Of a stretch of DNA of 64,000 nucleotides, positions 26,496 through 37,782 are shown one piece after another. Under the pieces are notes generated by a model that was not told where the DNA came from, ran no database searches, and was given only the letters and a program-made list of their open reading frames with translations. Numbering within the stretch: position 1 is the stretch's first letter; the number at the start of each line of letters is the position of its first letter. Position numbers and translations under genes: made by a program. This DNA is from an uncultured Tropicimonas sp. GTDB lineage: Bacteria > Pseudomonadota > Alphaproteobacteria > Rhodobacterales > Rhodobacteraceae. The stretch is from positions 62,001 through 126,000 of the forward strand of contig CANLZY010000015.1 in assembly GCA_947495685.1 (NCBI GenBank), in the 5' to 3' direction.

Positions 26496-26819
26496 TTACA
26501 TCGAAAAGCTGATGCCGCAGCCGCAGGATGAACTGGCGTTCGGATTGTCGACAACGAACCGCGCACCGATCAACTCTTCGGTGAAGTCGATGGTGGCGTT
26601 TTCGAGGAACGGCAGCGAAACGGTATCGACGATGACCATTTGTCCCTGATGCTCCAGCACCAGGTCGCCATCGGCGGGCTCGTCCAGCGTGATCTCGTAT
26701 TGAAAACCCGAGCATCCGCCGCCCTCCACGGCGACGCGGAGCGCTTTCGGGGCGGCCTCGATCTCGGCCAGGCGCGCATAAGCGCGGTCGGTCACTTTTG
26801 GTGGCAGGGTCAAGTCCAT
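26496..26819 (-). CDS. erpA: Iron-sulfur cluster insertion protein ErpA (A-type carrier)
   Basis: A 107-residue HesB/IscA-type carrier that delivers Fe-S clusters to target proteins. The three conserved Cys are in GGGCSGFQYEI and SSSCGCGISF at the C-terminus. It begins MDLTLPPKVTDRAYARLAEI. The reverse frame is open far upstream, but this ATG fits family length. It is divergent from dgt with 78 bp between the starts. Confidence 0.95.
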   Translation of the reverse strand: MDLTLPPKVTDRAYARLAEIEAAPKALRVAVEGGGCSGFQYEITLDEPADGDLVLEHQGQMVIVDTVSLPFLENATIDFTEELIGARFVVDNPNASSSCGCGISFSM

Positions 26820-26897
26820 GATATGCCTCAATTGGCTCGTCGCATTCCGGTTATCAACAGGATATATGGCGGCAAGAACGGCACAACAAGGATTCCC

Positions 26898-28040
26898 ATG
26901 GAACTGGCCCCCTATGCCTGCGCGCCCCAGTTCAGCCGAGGTCGGCTGCACGATGAAGCCCTCAGCACCTTTCGCTCGCCTTTTCAGAGGGATCGGGACC
27001 GGGTTATCCATTCGTCGGCCTTTCGGCGCCTGAAACACAAAACCCAAGTCTTCGTCGAACACGAGGGCGATTACTTCCGCACCCGGCTGACACATTCGAT
27101 CGAGGTGGCCCAGGTTGCGCGGACGATTGCGGGAACGCTGAACCTGAACCAGGAGCTGACCGAGGCCGTGGCGCTGGCCCATGATCTGGGTCACACCCCG
27201 TTCGGTCACACGGGCGAAGAGGCGCTGCACGCGCTGATGGCGCCGCATGGCGGGTTCGATCACAACGCACAGGCGATCCGGATCGTCACGTCGCTGGAAC
27301 GGCATTATGCCGGGTTCGACGGGCTGAACCTGACCTGGGAGGCGCTTGAAGGCATCGCCAAGCACAACGGCCCGGTCGAAGGGCCGCTGCCCTATGGCCT
27401 GGCAGAGTACAACGACCTCCACGACCTGGAACTGCACACCCATGCCAGTGCGGAAGCGCAGGTTGCCGCGCTGTCGGACGATATTGCCTACAACAACCAT
27501 GACCTGATGGATGGGCTGCGGGCTGGCCTGTTCACCGATGCCGATGTCGCCACCTTGCCGATCGTCGGACCGGCCTACGACGAGGTTGATGCGCTTTGGC
27601 CCGGTCTGGAGCTGTCCCGTCGACGCCACGAGGCCCTGCGACGGGTCTTTGGGGTGATGGTGACCGATGTCATCGACACCTCGCGTCGGCGGTTGAAGGA
27701 GGCGGCCGCGGACTCGGCCCAGCAGATCCGCGACCTTGGACGACCGGTGATCGGGTTCTCGCCCGAAGTCCTGCTGCAATTGGACGAGATCCGGGCCTTC
27801 CTCTTTGCCCGCATGTACCGGGCACCGATGGTGATGGCAGAGCGCGAACGGGTGACGAAGGTGGTGGAAAACCTGTTCCCGCTGTTCATGCGAAACCCTG
27901 ACCTGCTGCCGGTGAACTGGCAACAGGAAGTGGGGCAGGCGCGCGGTGCGACGGCTCTTGCGCGCATTGTGGCCGACTACGTTGCCGGCATGACGGACCG
28001 GTTTGCGCTTCAGGAACACGCGCGCCTGTTTGGCGGGTAA
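26898..28040 (+). CDS. dgt: Deoxyguanosinetriphosphate triphosphohydrolase-like protein
   Basis: A 380-residue HD-domain hydrolase that cleaves dNTPs to deoxynucleoside and triphosphate. It starts MELAPYACAPQFSRGR behind AAGGA. The HD metal site is spread over RLTHSIEVAQVARTIA and ALAHDLGHTPFGHTGE, followed by FDHNAQAIRI and DDIAYNNHDLMDGL. It belongs to the shorter bacterial type (about 380-400 residues) rather than the 505-residue E. coli enzyme. Divergent from erpA, a pairing I recall as common in alphaproteobacteria. Confidence 0.94.
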   Translation: MELAPYACAPQFSRGRLHDEALSTFRSPFQRDRDRVIHSSAFRRLKHKTQVFVEHEGDYFRTRLTHSIEVAQVARTIAGTLNLNQELTEAVALAHDLGHTPFGHTGEEALHALMAPHGGFDHNAQAIRIVTSLERHYAGFDGLNLTWEALEGIAKHNGPVEGPLPYGLAEYNDLHDLELHTHASAEAQVAALSDDIAYNNHDLMDGLRAGLFTDADVATLPIVGPAYDEVDALWPGLELSRRRHEALRRVFGVMVTDVIDTSRRRLKEAAADSAQQIRDLGRPVIGFSPEVLLQLDEIRAFLFARMYRAPMVMAERERVTKVVENLFPLFMRNPDLLPVNWQQEVGQARGATALARIVADYVAGMTDRFALQEHARLFGG

Positions 28041-28049
28041 CCCGGCGGC

Positions 28050-28117
28050 GCGCCTTCGGCGCATTCCGTCTGGCACTCCGTGCGGTAGGCACCCGGTGCC
28101 GAGGGCATCGCGATGCC
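28050..28117. repeat. Cluster of short GC palindromes after dgt
   Basis: Three perfect small palindromes: GCGCC-TTC-GGCGC (28050-28062), GGCACC-C-GGTGCC (28088-28100) and GGCATCGCGATGCC (28104-28117). They lack U-tracts. Similar clusters occur near 55.6 kb and 61.0 kb. Confidence 0.55.
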
Positions 28118-28252
28118 AGGGCGGCGATGCCTGCAGATGTCGGTGCAGCATGACATTGCACTTGACCCTTCGGCGGATCCCTGACCCGTTGGGCTGGTGC
28201 GGGGATTTCCCCGGCCCTTTACAGTTGATCATAACGACGGACGGAGACGAAC

Positions 28253-30055
28253 ATGACCGCGGCGGAAACTGGGGCGCTTTCCCCTGAAATCGCGTTTGCC
28301 GTGATTGGCGTGCTGGGGGTTGGGGCGCAATGGCTCGCATGGCAATTGAGACTGCCCGGCATCGTGATGATGCTGGTGGCCGGATTGATTGTCGGGCCGG
28401 GGCTGGGGCTGATGGTGCCGGCGCGGGATATCGGGCCGCTGGTCGAACCGATGATCGCGGTTGCGGTGGCGATCATCCTGTTCGAGGGCGGGATGACTCT
28501 CAATCTTCACGGATTGCGGGACGCTGCCAAGGGCGTCAAGCGCCTCGTCCTGGTCGGAGCGCCATTGGGCTGGGCGCTGTCGGCCGCCGCGCTGCACTAT
28601 GTGGCAGGGCTGGGATGGGCCGCTGCGTCCGTGTTCGGCGGCATCATGATCGTCACCGGCCCGACCGTTATCGCACCCTTGTTGCGGCAGGCCCGGTTGG
28701 CCCGGCGGCCGGCGGTGATGTTGCAATGGGAGGCGATCGTCAACGACCCGATCGGCGCGTTGGCGGCGGTCCTGGCCTTTACGCTGCTGGTCGAGTTCCA
28801 GGATGGTTTCAGTCTCGACGGGTCCCTGCTGTTGCTGATGCTGGGGTTCGCGGTGGCCGCCGGAATTGGATGGGGCGCGGGCAAGAGCGTCGTTCAGGCC
28901 TTTCGGGGGGCCTATGTCCCCGAATACATGAAGGTGCCGGTGCTGTTCGTCACCGTTCTGGCGGTCTTTGTCGGTTCCAACGTGATCGCCCATGAGAGCG
29001 GCCTATTGGCCGTGACATTGATGGGGATCGTGATTGCCAATTCGAACCTGCCGTCTTTCTCGGAGCTTCGCCGGTTCAAGGAGCATGCGACGCTGCTGTT
29101 GGTGTCGGGCGTCTTCATCCTGCTGGCAGCCTCGATGGACTTTGGGTCCCTGGAATTGCTGAGCTGGCGGTCGCTGGCGTTTCTGGCAGTGGTGGTGCTG
29201 GTCGTGCGTCCTGCGACTGTACTTCTGTCGCTTATGGGCACCGGGTTGCCATGGAATGAACGACTGCTGGTGGCCTTCACCGGCCCGCGCGGCGTTGTGC
29301 TGGTCGCGGTGGCCGGTCTGTTTGGCGAAAAGCTCGTGGGGCTCGGGATCGAGGACGGCCACAAGATCGTGCCGCTGGCCTTTGCGCTGGTGGCGACGAC
29401 AGTGGTGCTGCATGGATTCACGCTCGCGCCCATCGCGCGGGCACTGGGGCTGGCCGGAACCGATACTCCGGGGTTGCTGATCGTCGGCGGCTCGCGCTTT
29501 GCCACGGCCCTGGGGGAGACCTGTCAATCCTTGAAGGTGCCCGTTCTTGTGACGGACCGGAACTATTCCCGTCTGCGCGGGGCGCGCGAGATCGGATTGA
29601 GCACCTACTACGGCGATATCCTGTCGGAAGGCGCCGAACACGGTGTGGAACTGGTCAGCTATGGGGTCGTTCTGGCGGCGACGGAAAACGATGCCTACAA
29701 CACCCTTGTGGCGACGGACTTCGCCCATGAATTCGGCCGCGACAATGCCTTTCAGGTGACCCGGGACGAGACGTCGTCCGGTCGCCACACCTTGCCGAGC
29801 ACGTTGGGGGGCAGATCCATCGGGCGCGCCGTGGGGGTCGCCGAGCTGAACCGGCTGATCATGGCAGGCTGGGAAGTGAAAGCGACCGGCCTGACGGAGG
29901 AATTCGGGTTGGAGGACTGGCGAAACACCCATCCCGACGGCTTCCTGCTGGGGCGTCTGGATGCAAGCGGGTTGAAATTGATGGCCGATGACGCAGAGTT
30001 CCGCGCCACCGCAGGGACCCGGCTGATCGCCATGACGCCCCCCGTCGCGGTCTGA
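28253..30055 (+). CDS. Cation:proton antiporter (CPA1/NhaP-like) with C-terminal nucleotide-binding-type domain
   Basis: A 600-residue membrane protein. The first 400 residues hold about 12-13 helices with family features: GLIVGPGLGLM, AVAIILFEGGMTLNL, TGPTVIAPLLRQARL and the ion-site ND in EAIVNDPIGALAAVLAF, then FTGPRGVVLVAVAGLFGEKL. The remaining 190 residues read like a TrkA-N Rossmann domain (LLIVGGSRFATALGETCQSL, then VVLAATENDAYNTLVA) that could sense nucleotides. It exchanges Na+ or K+ for protons across the inner membrane; which ion cannot be told. Starts behind GGACGGAG. It follows dgt at 212 bp and stands 63 bp before argS. Confidence 0.9.
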   Translation: MTAAETGALSPEIAFAVIGVLGVGAQWLAWQLRLPGIVMMLVAGLIVGPGLGLMVPARDIGPLVEPMIAVAVAIILFEGGMTLNLHGLRDAAKGVKRLVLVGAPLGWALSAAALHYVAGLGWAAASVFGGIMIVTGPTVIAPLLRQARLARRPAVMLQWEAIVNDPIGALAAVLAFTLLVEFQDGFSLDGSLLLLMLGFAVAAGIGWGAGKSVVQAFRGAYVPEYMKVPVLFVTVLAVFVGSNVIAHESGLLAVTLMGIVIANSNLPSFSELRRFKEHATLLLVSGVFILLAASMDFGSLELLSWRSLAFLAVVVLVVRPATVLLSLMGTGLPWNERLLVAFTGPRGVVLVAVAGLFGEKLVGLGIEDGHKIVPLAFALVATTVVLHGFTLAPIARALGLAGTDTPGLLIVGGSRFATALGETCQSLKVPVLVTDRNYSRLRGAREIGLSTYYGDILSEGAEHGVELVSYGVVLAATENDAYNTLVATDFAHEFGRDNAFQVTRDETSSGRHTLPSTLGGRSIGRAVGVAELNRLIMAGWEVKATGLTEEFGLEDWRNTHPDGFLLGRLDASGLKLMADDAEFRATAGTRLIAMTPPVAV

Positions 30056-30118
30056 GCGGCCATTGACGCCGCACACCTCCATGATACACCGCCCGGCAAC
30101 GCCAGTGGAGCCCATGAC

Positions 30119-31864
30119 ATGAACATCTATGCTGATATCCACGCCCTCGTGATCGACGCCCTGAGCCGCATCGTTTCGGAGGGCGGTCTGCCTGAAGGTC
30201 TCGATTTTGCCAATGTCGCGGTGGAACCGCCCCGCGATGCGGCGCATGGCGACATGGCAACCAATGCCGCGATGGTTCTGGCCAAGCCGGCCAAAATGAA
30301 CCCGCGCGCCATCGCTGAACTGCTGGCCGACAAGCTGCGCGCCGATGCGCGGATCGAGACAGCCGACATCGCCGGGCCAGGGTTCCTGAACCTGCGGCTG
30401 GCCGGGCCGGTCTGGGCCGAGGTGACGCGCGAGGTTCTGGTTGGTGGCGGCGAGTACGGGCGCTCGACGCTGGGCCAGGGCAAGCGGATGAACGTCGAAT
30501 ACGTTTCGGCCAACCCGACCGGGCCGCTGCATGTCGGCCACACCCGGGGTGCGGTGTTCGGCGACGCGCTGGCCTCTCTCCTGGCCTTTTCGGGCTATGA
30601 CGTGACGCGCGAATACTACATCAACGATGGTGGTGCGCAGGTCGATGTGCTGGCCCGATCGGTGTACCTGCGATACCTCGAAGCCCACGGGCAGGAGGTT
30701 GCCTTCGAAGACGGCACCTATCCCGGCGACTACCTGATCGCGGTCGGCGAAGCGCTGAAGGACAAGGTTGGCGATGCCTATGTCGGGCAGCCGGAATCCG
30801 TCTGGCTGGAGGAGATCCGCAACTACGCCACCGATGCGATGATGGATCTGATCCGTGCGGATCTGGCATCCCTTGGCGTCGAGATGGACCTGTTCTATTC
30901 GGAAAAATCGCTCTATGGCACGGGGCGGATCGAGGCCGCGCTGGCGGCGCTGGAGGCCAAGGGGCTGATCTACGAAGGCGTTCTGGAGCCGCCCAAGGGC
31001 AAGAAGCCTGAAGATTGGGAACCGCGCGAACAGACCCTGTTCCGCTCTACCGAGCATGGCGACGACGTTGATCGCCCGGTCAAGAAATCCGACGGCGGCT
31101 GGACCTATTTCGCCCCTGACATTGCCTATCATTATGACAAGGTGGAGCGCGGCTTTGATGCCCTGATCGACGTCTTTGGCGCCGACCACGGTGGCTATGT
31201 CAAGCGGATGAAGGCGGCGGTTTCGGCGCTCTCGGACGGGCGCGTGCCGCTTGACGTCAAGTTGACCCAGCTGGTCAAGCTCTACAAGAACGGTGAACCG
31301 TTCAAGATGTCCAAGCGGGCAGGGACCTTCGTGACCCTGCGCGACGTGGTCGATCAGGTTGGACCCGATGTGACGCGGTTCGTGATGCTGACCCGCAAGA
31401 ACGACGCGCCGCTGGACTTCGATTTTGACAAGGTGCTGGAACAGTCCAAGGACAATCCGGTGTTCTACGTGCAATACGCCCATGCCCGGATCAAGTCGGT
31501 GCTGCGCAAGGCGGTCGAGGCCGGGGTTGCGGTGGATGACGCGACGCTGGCAGCAGCCGACCTGTCAGGCATGACGCATCCGTCGGAGGTGGCCGTGGCG
31601 GCGAAATTGGCCGAATGGCCTCGCCTTTTGGAGATCGCGGCCCGCACGCACGAGCCTCACCGGGTCGCGTTCTACCTGTATGAACTGTCGGGTTTGCTGC
31701 ATGCGTTGTGGAACAAGGGCAACGAAGTCCCCAGCCTGCGGTTCCTTCAGGAGGGCGATACGGCCACGACTCAGGCAAAAATCGCCCTTGCGCGCGCAGT
31801 GTCCGTTGTGATTTCCACCGGTCTTGGTATCTTGGGCGTGACCCCAGTCGAAGAAATGCGCTGA
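30119..31864 (+). CDS. argS: Arginine--tRNA ligase
   Basis: A 581-residue class I aminoacyl-tRNA synthetase charging tRNA-Arg. The HIGH-type motif is in [16 protein letters not shown] and the KMSKR motif in [15 protein letters not shown]. The N-terminal additional domain and C-terminal DALR anticodon domain ([20 protein letters not shown]) are complete. Starts at ATG 30119 behind GGAG. It heads the argS-SPOR-nagZ-scpA-scpB series. Confidence 0.97.
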   Translation: MNIYADIHALVIDALSRIVSEGGLPEGLDFANVAVEPPRDAAHGDMATNAAMVLAKPAKMNPRAIAELLADKLRADARIETADIAGPGFLNLRLAGPVWAEVTREVLVGGGEYGRSTLGQGKRMNVEYVSANPTGPLHVGHTRGAVFGDALASLLAFSGYDVTREYYINDGGAQVDVLARSVYLRYLEAHGQEVAFEDGTYPGDYLIAVGEALKDKVGDAYVGQPESVWLEEIRNYATDAMMDLIRADLASLGVEMDLFYSEKSLYGTGRIEAALAALEAKGLIYEGVLEPPKGKKPEDWEPREQTLFRSTEHGDDVDRPVKKSDGGWTYFAPDIAYHYDKVERGFDALIDVFGADHGGYVKRMKAAVSALSDGRVPLDVKLTQLVKLYKNGEPFKMSKRAGTFVTLRDVVDQVGPDVTRFVMLTRKNDAPLDFDFDKVLEQSKDNPVFYVQYAHARIKSVLRKAVEAGVAVDDATLAAADLSGMTHPSEVAVAAKLAEWPRLLEIAARTHEPHRVAFYLYELSGLLHALWNKGNEVPSLRFLQEGDTATTQAKIALARAVSVVISTGLGILGVTPVEEMR

Positions 31865-31959
31865 TCAACGGCGTGCGTGGGGCACCTTGGCAGGCAAGAC
31901 CCCGCGCAGATCCTCCGGTTTCGGTGGCTCCCCGCGCGGGATGACAAGCGAGGCGGAGC

Positions 31960-33009
31960 ATGATGGACCCGGCAAATGGTCAGGGGACTGGGGCGGTGCG
32001 GGCGTCCCATGGACCCGACAAGATACAATTATATCCAGATAGCGGCGCCGATGCCGACTATCAGGTCAGACCACCGGGCAGGGCGCGGTTGTTCTTTCAC
32101 GCGACGGGCGCGGTTCTGTCGCTGTCTCTGATCGGCATGGGCGGCTGGTGGGGCTACAAGCAGATCATGCGCGACATGCATGGCGTGCCGGTTGTACGGG
32201 CGCTGGAAGGCCCGATGCGCATTGCCCCCGACGATCCCGGTGGGTTGGTGGCCAACCATGCCGGTCTGTCGGTGAATGCCGTGCAGGCGATTGGTGTGGC
32301 GTCGGCCCCTGAAGCCAGCCTGATCCTCGCCCCCGAACCGATTTCCCTGACCGATGATGATCTGCCCGCGTCCGAGTTGGCGCCGGCCAAGCCCGAGACG
32401 ACGACCCTTGCGACCAACGAAGAAGCTGACGACGCCGAATTGGTGCTCGCGGACCCGGTGGAACCGCAGGCTGCGAGTCTGACCGAGGACGTCCCGCCGT
32501 CTGACCCGGTGTCGCGCGCGCTGGCCTTGGCCGAGGCCACGACCGCTGGGGCCGTGCCGCTGTCCGAGCCGGCGGTCGAGGGAATCGAGGCCGCCGTCGA
32601 GACTGCCGCGCTGGCTGGGCCGGTTGGCCCCGGGTTGCCACGCTCTCCTCGACCGGCGCCGCGCCCGGCCCGATCCGCGGTGCCAATCTCCGCGCCTGCG
32701 ATCTCGGCGCAGCCGACTGTTGCCGTTCCGGTTGCGCTCGATGCGTCTACCGTTCCTGCTGGTACCCGGCTGGTGCAACTGGGGGCGTTTGACTCGCCCG
32801 AAGACGCAACGACCGCCTGGACCGGGATCGCCAACCGGTTCGATACTCTGATGGAAGACAAGCAGAAGATCATTCTGGAGGCCACGGCTGGTGGCCGCAG
32901 CTTCTGGCGATTGCGGGCAATGGGCTTTGCCGATCTGTCCGAGGCGCGGCGGTTCTGCGCTGCGCTGGTCGCCGAACGGACCGATTGCATCCCGGTGGTC
33001 GCACGGTGA
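31960..33009 (+). CDS. SPOR domain-containing membrane protein
   Basis: A 349-residue protein with a short cytoplasmic N-terminus, one membrane helix (about residues 45-65, LFFHATGAVLSLSLIGMGGW), a long Ala/Pro/Glu-rich periplasmic linker and a C-terminal SPOR domain (from about 265: RLVQLGAFDSPEDATTAW to the end). SPOR domains bind denuded septal peptidoglycan, so it probably works at the division site. Its stop overlaps the nagZ start (GTGA), so translation is coupled to another wall gene. Confidence 0.88.
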   Translation: MMDPANGQGTGAVRASHGPDKIQLYPDSGADADYQVRPPGRARLFFHATGAVLSLSLIGMGGWWGYKQIMRDMHGVPVVRALEGPMRIAPDDPGGLVANHAGLSVNAVQAIGVASAPEASLILAPEPISLTDDDLPASELAPAKPETTTLATNEEADDAELVLADPVEPQAASLTEDVPPSDPVSRALALAEATTAGAVPLSEPAVEGIEAAVETAALAGPVGPGLPRSPRPAPRPARSAVPISAPAISAQPTVAVPVALDASTVPAGTRLVQLGAFDSPEDATTAWTGIANRFDTLMEDKQKIILEATAGGRSFWRLRAMGFADLSEARRFCAALVAERTDCIPVVAR

Positions 33010-34022
33010 GGTCGCCTGGTGCCACGATCTTCGGCTGCAAGGGGCTGACCCTTCTGCCGACTGAACGCGCGTTCTTTGCCAAGGTGCAGCCGTTCGGATT
33101 CATCCTGTTCGGCCGCAATGTGCAGGATCCGGAGCAGTTGAGCCGCCTGACATCGGATCTGCGGGAGGCTGTGGGACGGGATGCGCCGATCCTGATCGAT
33201 CAGGAAGGCGGACGTGTGCAGCGGATGCGTCCGCCCCATTGGCGCCAGTGGCTCGCACCGCTGGAACAGATGCGCCGCGCCAGCGACCTCGACGCAGCGG
33301 CTCGGGCGATGTTTCTGCGGTATCGCCTGATCGGCCACGAATTGCGCGCGGTCGGGATCGACGTGAACTGCGCCCCGATGGCGGACGTGGCGCGCGCCGA
33401 CACGCATTCCTTCCTGATGAACCGATGCTTTGGCGAAGACACTGCCAGCGTGATCGCCGGTGCCCGTGCCGCCGCTGATGGGCTGTTGGCCGCCGGCGTT
33501 CTGCCGGTTCTGAAACATGTGCCGGGCCATGGGCTGGCACATATCGACAGCCACCTGGACCTGCCGGTGATCGACGCGCGGGCAGAAGCGCTTCGCGTGA
33601 CCGATTTTGCCCCGTTCCGCGCCCTGTCCGACCTGCCGATGGGGATGACGGCGCACATCGAATACACTGCCTTTGACGCTGACAACCCGGCGACCCAATC
33701 GCGGATCATGATCGACCTGATCCGCAACGAAATCGGGTTTGACGGCTTGCTGATGACCGACGACATCTCGATGCAGGCGTTGCAGGGCACCGTTGGCGAG
33801 CGCAGCGCCGCCTCGATCGCCGCCGGCTGCGACGTGGTTCTGCATTGCAATGGCGACCTGTCCGAGATGGAAGAGGTCGCCGCCGCATCCGGGCCGTTGG
33901 AAGAACCGATCCTGAGCCGCGCAAACCTGGCGCTGGCGCAACGCCGCGCGCCCGAGCCAATTGACATTTCCGCTGTCGAAGCCGACCTTTTGGCCCTTCT
34001 GGACGGGAAGGTCTATGGCTGA
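33006..34022 (+). CDS. nagZ: Beta-N-acetylhexosaminidase NagZ
   Basis: A 338-residue glycoside hydrolase family 3 enzyme that removes GlcNAc from anhydromuropeptides during cell-wall recycling in the cytoplasm. Family motifs: FGFILFGRNVQDPEQL, LIDQEGGRVQRMRPP, KHVPGHGLAHIDSHLDLP with the catalytic His/Asp loop, and the nucleophile Asp in GLLMTDDISM. The GTG at 33006 overlaps the upstream stop by GTGA and was chosen over an earlier ATG. Its own end overlaps scpA. Confidence 0.95.
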   Translation: MRSPGATIFGCKGLTLLPTERAFFAKVQPFGFILFGRNVQDPEQLSRLTSDLREAVGRDAPILIDQEGGRVQRMRPPHWRQWLAPLEQMRRASDLDAAARAMFLRYRLIGHELRAVGIDVNCAPMADVARADTHSFLMNRCFGEDTASVIAGARAAADGLLAAGVLPVLKHVPGHGLAHIDSHLDLPVIDARAEALRVTDFAPFRALSDLPMGMTAHIEYTAFDADNPATQSRIMIDLIRNEIGFDGLLMTDDISMQALQGTVGERSAASIAAGCDVVLHCNGDLSEMEEVAAASGPLEEPILSRANLALAQRRAPEPIDISAVEADLLALLDGKVYG

Positions 34023-34812
34023 GGACATGGTGCACAAGGTGGTGAACGAAACGGTTGCCGAACGACTGGCAGCCGAGGCGCTCATTGTGGATGTCGAGGG
34101 GTTCGAAGGCCCGCTCGACCTGTTGCTGACCTTGTCGCGCACCCAGAAGGTCGACCTGCGACAGATCTCGATCCTGCACCTGGCGGAGCAGTACCTTGCG
34201 TTTGTCGAGCAGGCCAGGAGCCTGCGGATCGAACTGGCCGCCGACTATCTGGTAATGGCGGCCTGGCTGGCGTTTCTGAAATCCCGCCTGCTGCTGCCGC
34301 CCGAACCTTCCGAAGACGGCCCGTCTGGCGAGGATCTTGCCGCGCACCTTGCCTTTCAGCTGGAGCGCCTGCAGGCGATGCGCGATTCTGCGGCCAGGCT
34401 GATGGCGCGTGACCAGAAGGGGCGTGATTTCTTTGCGCGTGGCCACACGGAACAGGTCGAGCGGACCCGCTCCGTGACCTATACCGCGACTCTGATGGAC
34501 TTGATGCAGGCCTATGCCCGGATTCGCACCAAGGACGAGTTCCGCCCCTTCGTGATGGACCGCAAGAACCTCTACACGATGGAGGAGGCGCTGGACCGGC
34601 TGCGCTCGCTGGTGGGTTATGCTGGCGAATGGACCGACCTGATGTCGTACCTGCCCGATGGATGGGAGCTGGATCCGATGCGCCGTCGGACCGCCACGGC
34701 GGCGACCTTCGCGGCCTCGCTGGAGCTGGTGAAGGCGGGCAAGATCAGTATTCGCCAGCCCGAGAGTTTTGCACCGATCCAGATCCGCGCGGCCGAGGGG
34801 CGTGATGGCTGA
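34015..34812 (+). CDS. scpA: Segregation and condensation protein A
   Basis: A 265-residue kleisin of the SMC-ScpAB complex that compacts and segregates chromosomes. The family segment FEGPLDLLLTLSRTQKVDLR lies near the N-terminus, then ILHLAEQYLAFVEQAR and LVMAAWLAFLKSRLLLP. It begins inside the end of nagZ (8-bp overlap) and overlaps scpB by 8 bp, indicating translational coupling. The C-terminal winged helix (IRQPESFAPIQIR) is present. Confidence 0.95.
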   Translation: MAEDMVHKVVNETVAERLAAEALIVDVEGFEGPLDLLLTLSRTQKVDLRQISILHLAEQYLAFVEQARSLRIELAADYLVMAAWLAFLKSRLLLPPEPSEDGPSGEDLAAHLAFQLERLQAMRDSAARLMARDQKGRDFFARGHTEQVERTRSVTYTATLMDLMQAYARIRTKDEFRPFVMDRKNLYTMEEALDRLRSLVGYAGEWTDLMSYLPDGWELDPMRRRTATAATFAASLELVKAGKISIRQPESFAPIQIRAAEGRDG

Positions 34813-35458
34813 GACCGACCTGCCCGAAGAAGAAAGCCTGTTCGAAGCCCCGCCACTGGGAGAGCAGGAACGCATGGTCGAAGCGATCCTGTTCGCGACC
34901 TCCGAACCGGTATCCATCGCCGATCTGAACGCGCGTATGCCGCACGGTGCGGATGCCGTCCGGGCGCTGGAAGGGTTGCGCAAGCGCTATGAGGGCAGGG
35001 GCGTCAACGTCGTGCGCATCGGCGAGGCCTGGGCGATCCGGACCGCGCCGGACCTTGGCTTCCTGATGCAGAAGGAAACGGTCGAGACACGCAAGCTGTC
35101 ACGCGCCGCGATCGAGACCCTGGCCATCATTGCCTATCACCAGCCGGTCACCCGCGCCGAGATCGAGGAGATCCGCGGCGTGTCGGTCAGCCGGGGGACC
35201 GTCGACCAACTGCTTGAAATGGAATGGATCAAGTTCGGCCGCCGTCGCATGACGCCCGGCCGTCCGGTGACCTACGTGGTAACGCCGGGGTTCCTGGACC
35301 ACTTCGGGCTGGAAAGTGCCCGCGATCTGCCGGGCCTTCGGGAGTTGCGCGCCGCTGGCCTGCTCGACAACCGTCCACGCCCCGGCTTTGGCCCGGAGGA
35401 GCGCGCGGACGAAGACGAAGGCCAACCCGACATGTTCGAAGCCCCGCCCGACGAGTAA
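34805..35458 (+). CDS. scpB: Segregation and condensation protein B
   Basis: A 217-residue partner of ScpA with two winged-helix domains: RMVEAILFATSEPVSIADL at the start, and the signature ETLAIIAYHQPVTRAEIEEI, then RGVSVSRGTVDQLLEM. The acidic tail (ADEDEGQPDMFEAPPDE) is typical of alphaproteobacteria. ATG 34805 overlaps scpA; last gene of the run. Confidence 0.95.
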   Translation: MAETDLPEEESLFEAPPLGEQERMVEAILFATSEPVSIADLNARMPHGADAVRALEGLRKRYEGRGVNVVRIGEAWAIRTAPDLGFLMQKETVETRKLSRAAIETLAIIAYHQPVTRAEIEEIRGVSVSRGTVDQLLEMEWIKFGRRRMTPGRPVTYVVTPGFLDHFGLESARDLPGLRELRAAGLLDNRPRPGFGPEERADEDEGQPDMFEAPPDE

Positions 35459-35597
35459 TTTCCTCAAGCCAGATCGGCACATTTTGGACGCACCGACGAC
35501 TTCTGTCTCCGGCCCATCTTGATCGACTGTGTTTGCTCCGCCTAGCCTGTTGCCATCGGGGGCGCGGCCCGGTCGGGTCGGCCCTGCAACGAGATGA

Positions 35598-36869
<1,272 letters not shown>

Positions 36870-36898
36870 AAAGACGGTCGTTGGTGGACAAAAGGCAG

Positions 36899-36924
36899 AA
36901 GGCGCGAGAACCAACTCGCGCCTT
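36899..36924. terminator. Hairpin between convergent genes
   Basis: A perfect 10-bp stem AAGGCGCGAG/CTCGCGCCTT with a six-base loop sits between the porin and the leftward secreted-protein gene. There is no T-tract to the right and only a short one to the left, so it may be a weak two-way terminator. Confidence 0.55.
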
Positions 36925-36980
36925 CCATCGTTGCGTGGTCTTCGAAATTGGTATGCCGGCGTGCGGCCCCGATCTGAGGC

Positions 36981-37598
36981 TCAGACGAGACGATGTGTCC
37001 GGCGGCGGCGACCGGCCAGCGCGCCCATCAGCACGATCGCTCCGGCAAGCGGCACCGCTGGGCCGGGCAATGGGACCGGTGTGGGACCAGGGGGCAAGGG
37101 GTCGGCACTGACACCTTCGCCGGCGGGCAGGATATATTCGATACCAGCCAGGGCAGAACTCGGTCCGGTTGGCGCAAAATCGTCCCAGCTCCAGCCGGTT
37201 TCGGTAAAGGACACGGCATCGCCGCTTGTATAGGGCGACCCGGCTCCGAACAGGAACCCGGTAATGGTGCCGATGCTGTCTGTCAGGACCCGGTTTGGCA
37301 GCACGGAGATTCCGAGCAGCGGGTCGATGACCTCGAACAGGAACATTGTGGAAAAGCTGCTGCCATTCACGAACAGGAAGAATTCGCCATCAGCCGGCTG
37401 CGCAGTTCCGAACAGGGCCGTGTCGATGCGGAACGTGCCCAGTACCCGACACACACCGGACGTTCCGCCGCCGATCTGGCAATCGGTGTCTTCAGCGCCA
37501 GCATATTCATAGTCGACGATGGCGGCGGAGGAAGAGGTTGCGATCACGGCGCCAAGCGCTGCCAAAAGCGTGCCTACCGAAAGACCTATGCGGCTCAT
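36981..37598 (-). CDS. Secreted protein with VPLPA-CTERM-like sorting tail
   Basis: A 205-residue exported protein. It starts MSRIGLSVGTLLAALGAVIA (signal peptide) behind AAGGA, and ends PTPVPLPGPAVPLAGAIVLM, GALAGRRRRTHRLV: a VPLP motif, a hydrophobic helix and an Arg cluster, the layout of PEP-CTERM/VPLPA-CTERM tails handled by exosortases. The mature part is beta-rich with a Cys pair (DTDCQIGGGTSGVCRVLGTF) and GDAVSFTETGWSWDDF. It is related to the next gene upstream. Function unknown; such proteins are often linked to surface or biofilm material. No exosortase gene is in the window. Confidence 0.8.
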   Translation of the reverse strand: MSRIGLSVGTLLAALGAVIATSSSAAIVDYEYAGAEDTDCQIGGGTSGVCRVLGTFRIDTALFGTAQPADGEFFLFVNGSSFSTMFLFEVIDPLLGISVLPNRVLTDSIGTITGFLFGAGSPYTSGDAVSFTETGWSWDDFAPTGPSSALAGIEYILPAGEGVSADPLPPGPTPVPLPGPAVPLAGAIVLMGALAGRRRRTHRLV

Positions 37599-37782
37599 CA
37601 CGTGTATTCCTTGCGTCTGCGGCCGGCCATGACCGGTTGGCGGTGTGTTGTTCTCGATCGTACAGGAGTCATAGTTTTGTCTTTTGATCGTGTCCTCGGG
37701 GCGACTTGTCCGCGACCGAAACTCTTTCATGGCAGAGTCGGCCTCCAACCACGTGCTCCGGCTCGAACGGATATCCAGCTTG

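Noticed and set aside
29003-31483. 826-codon reverse-strand open frame across the antiporter and argS
   Set aside because: Antisense of two clear genes, crossing their junction; not protein-like.
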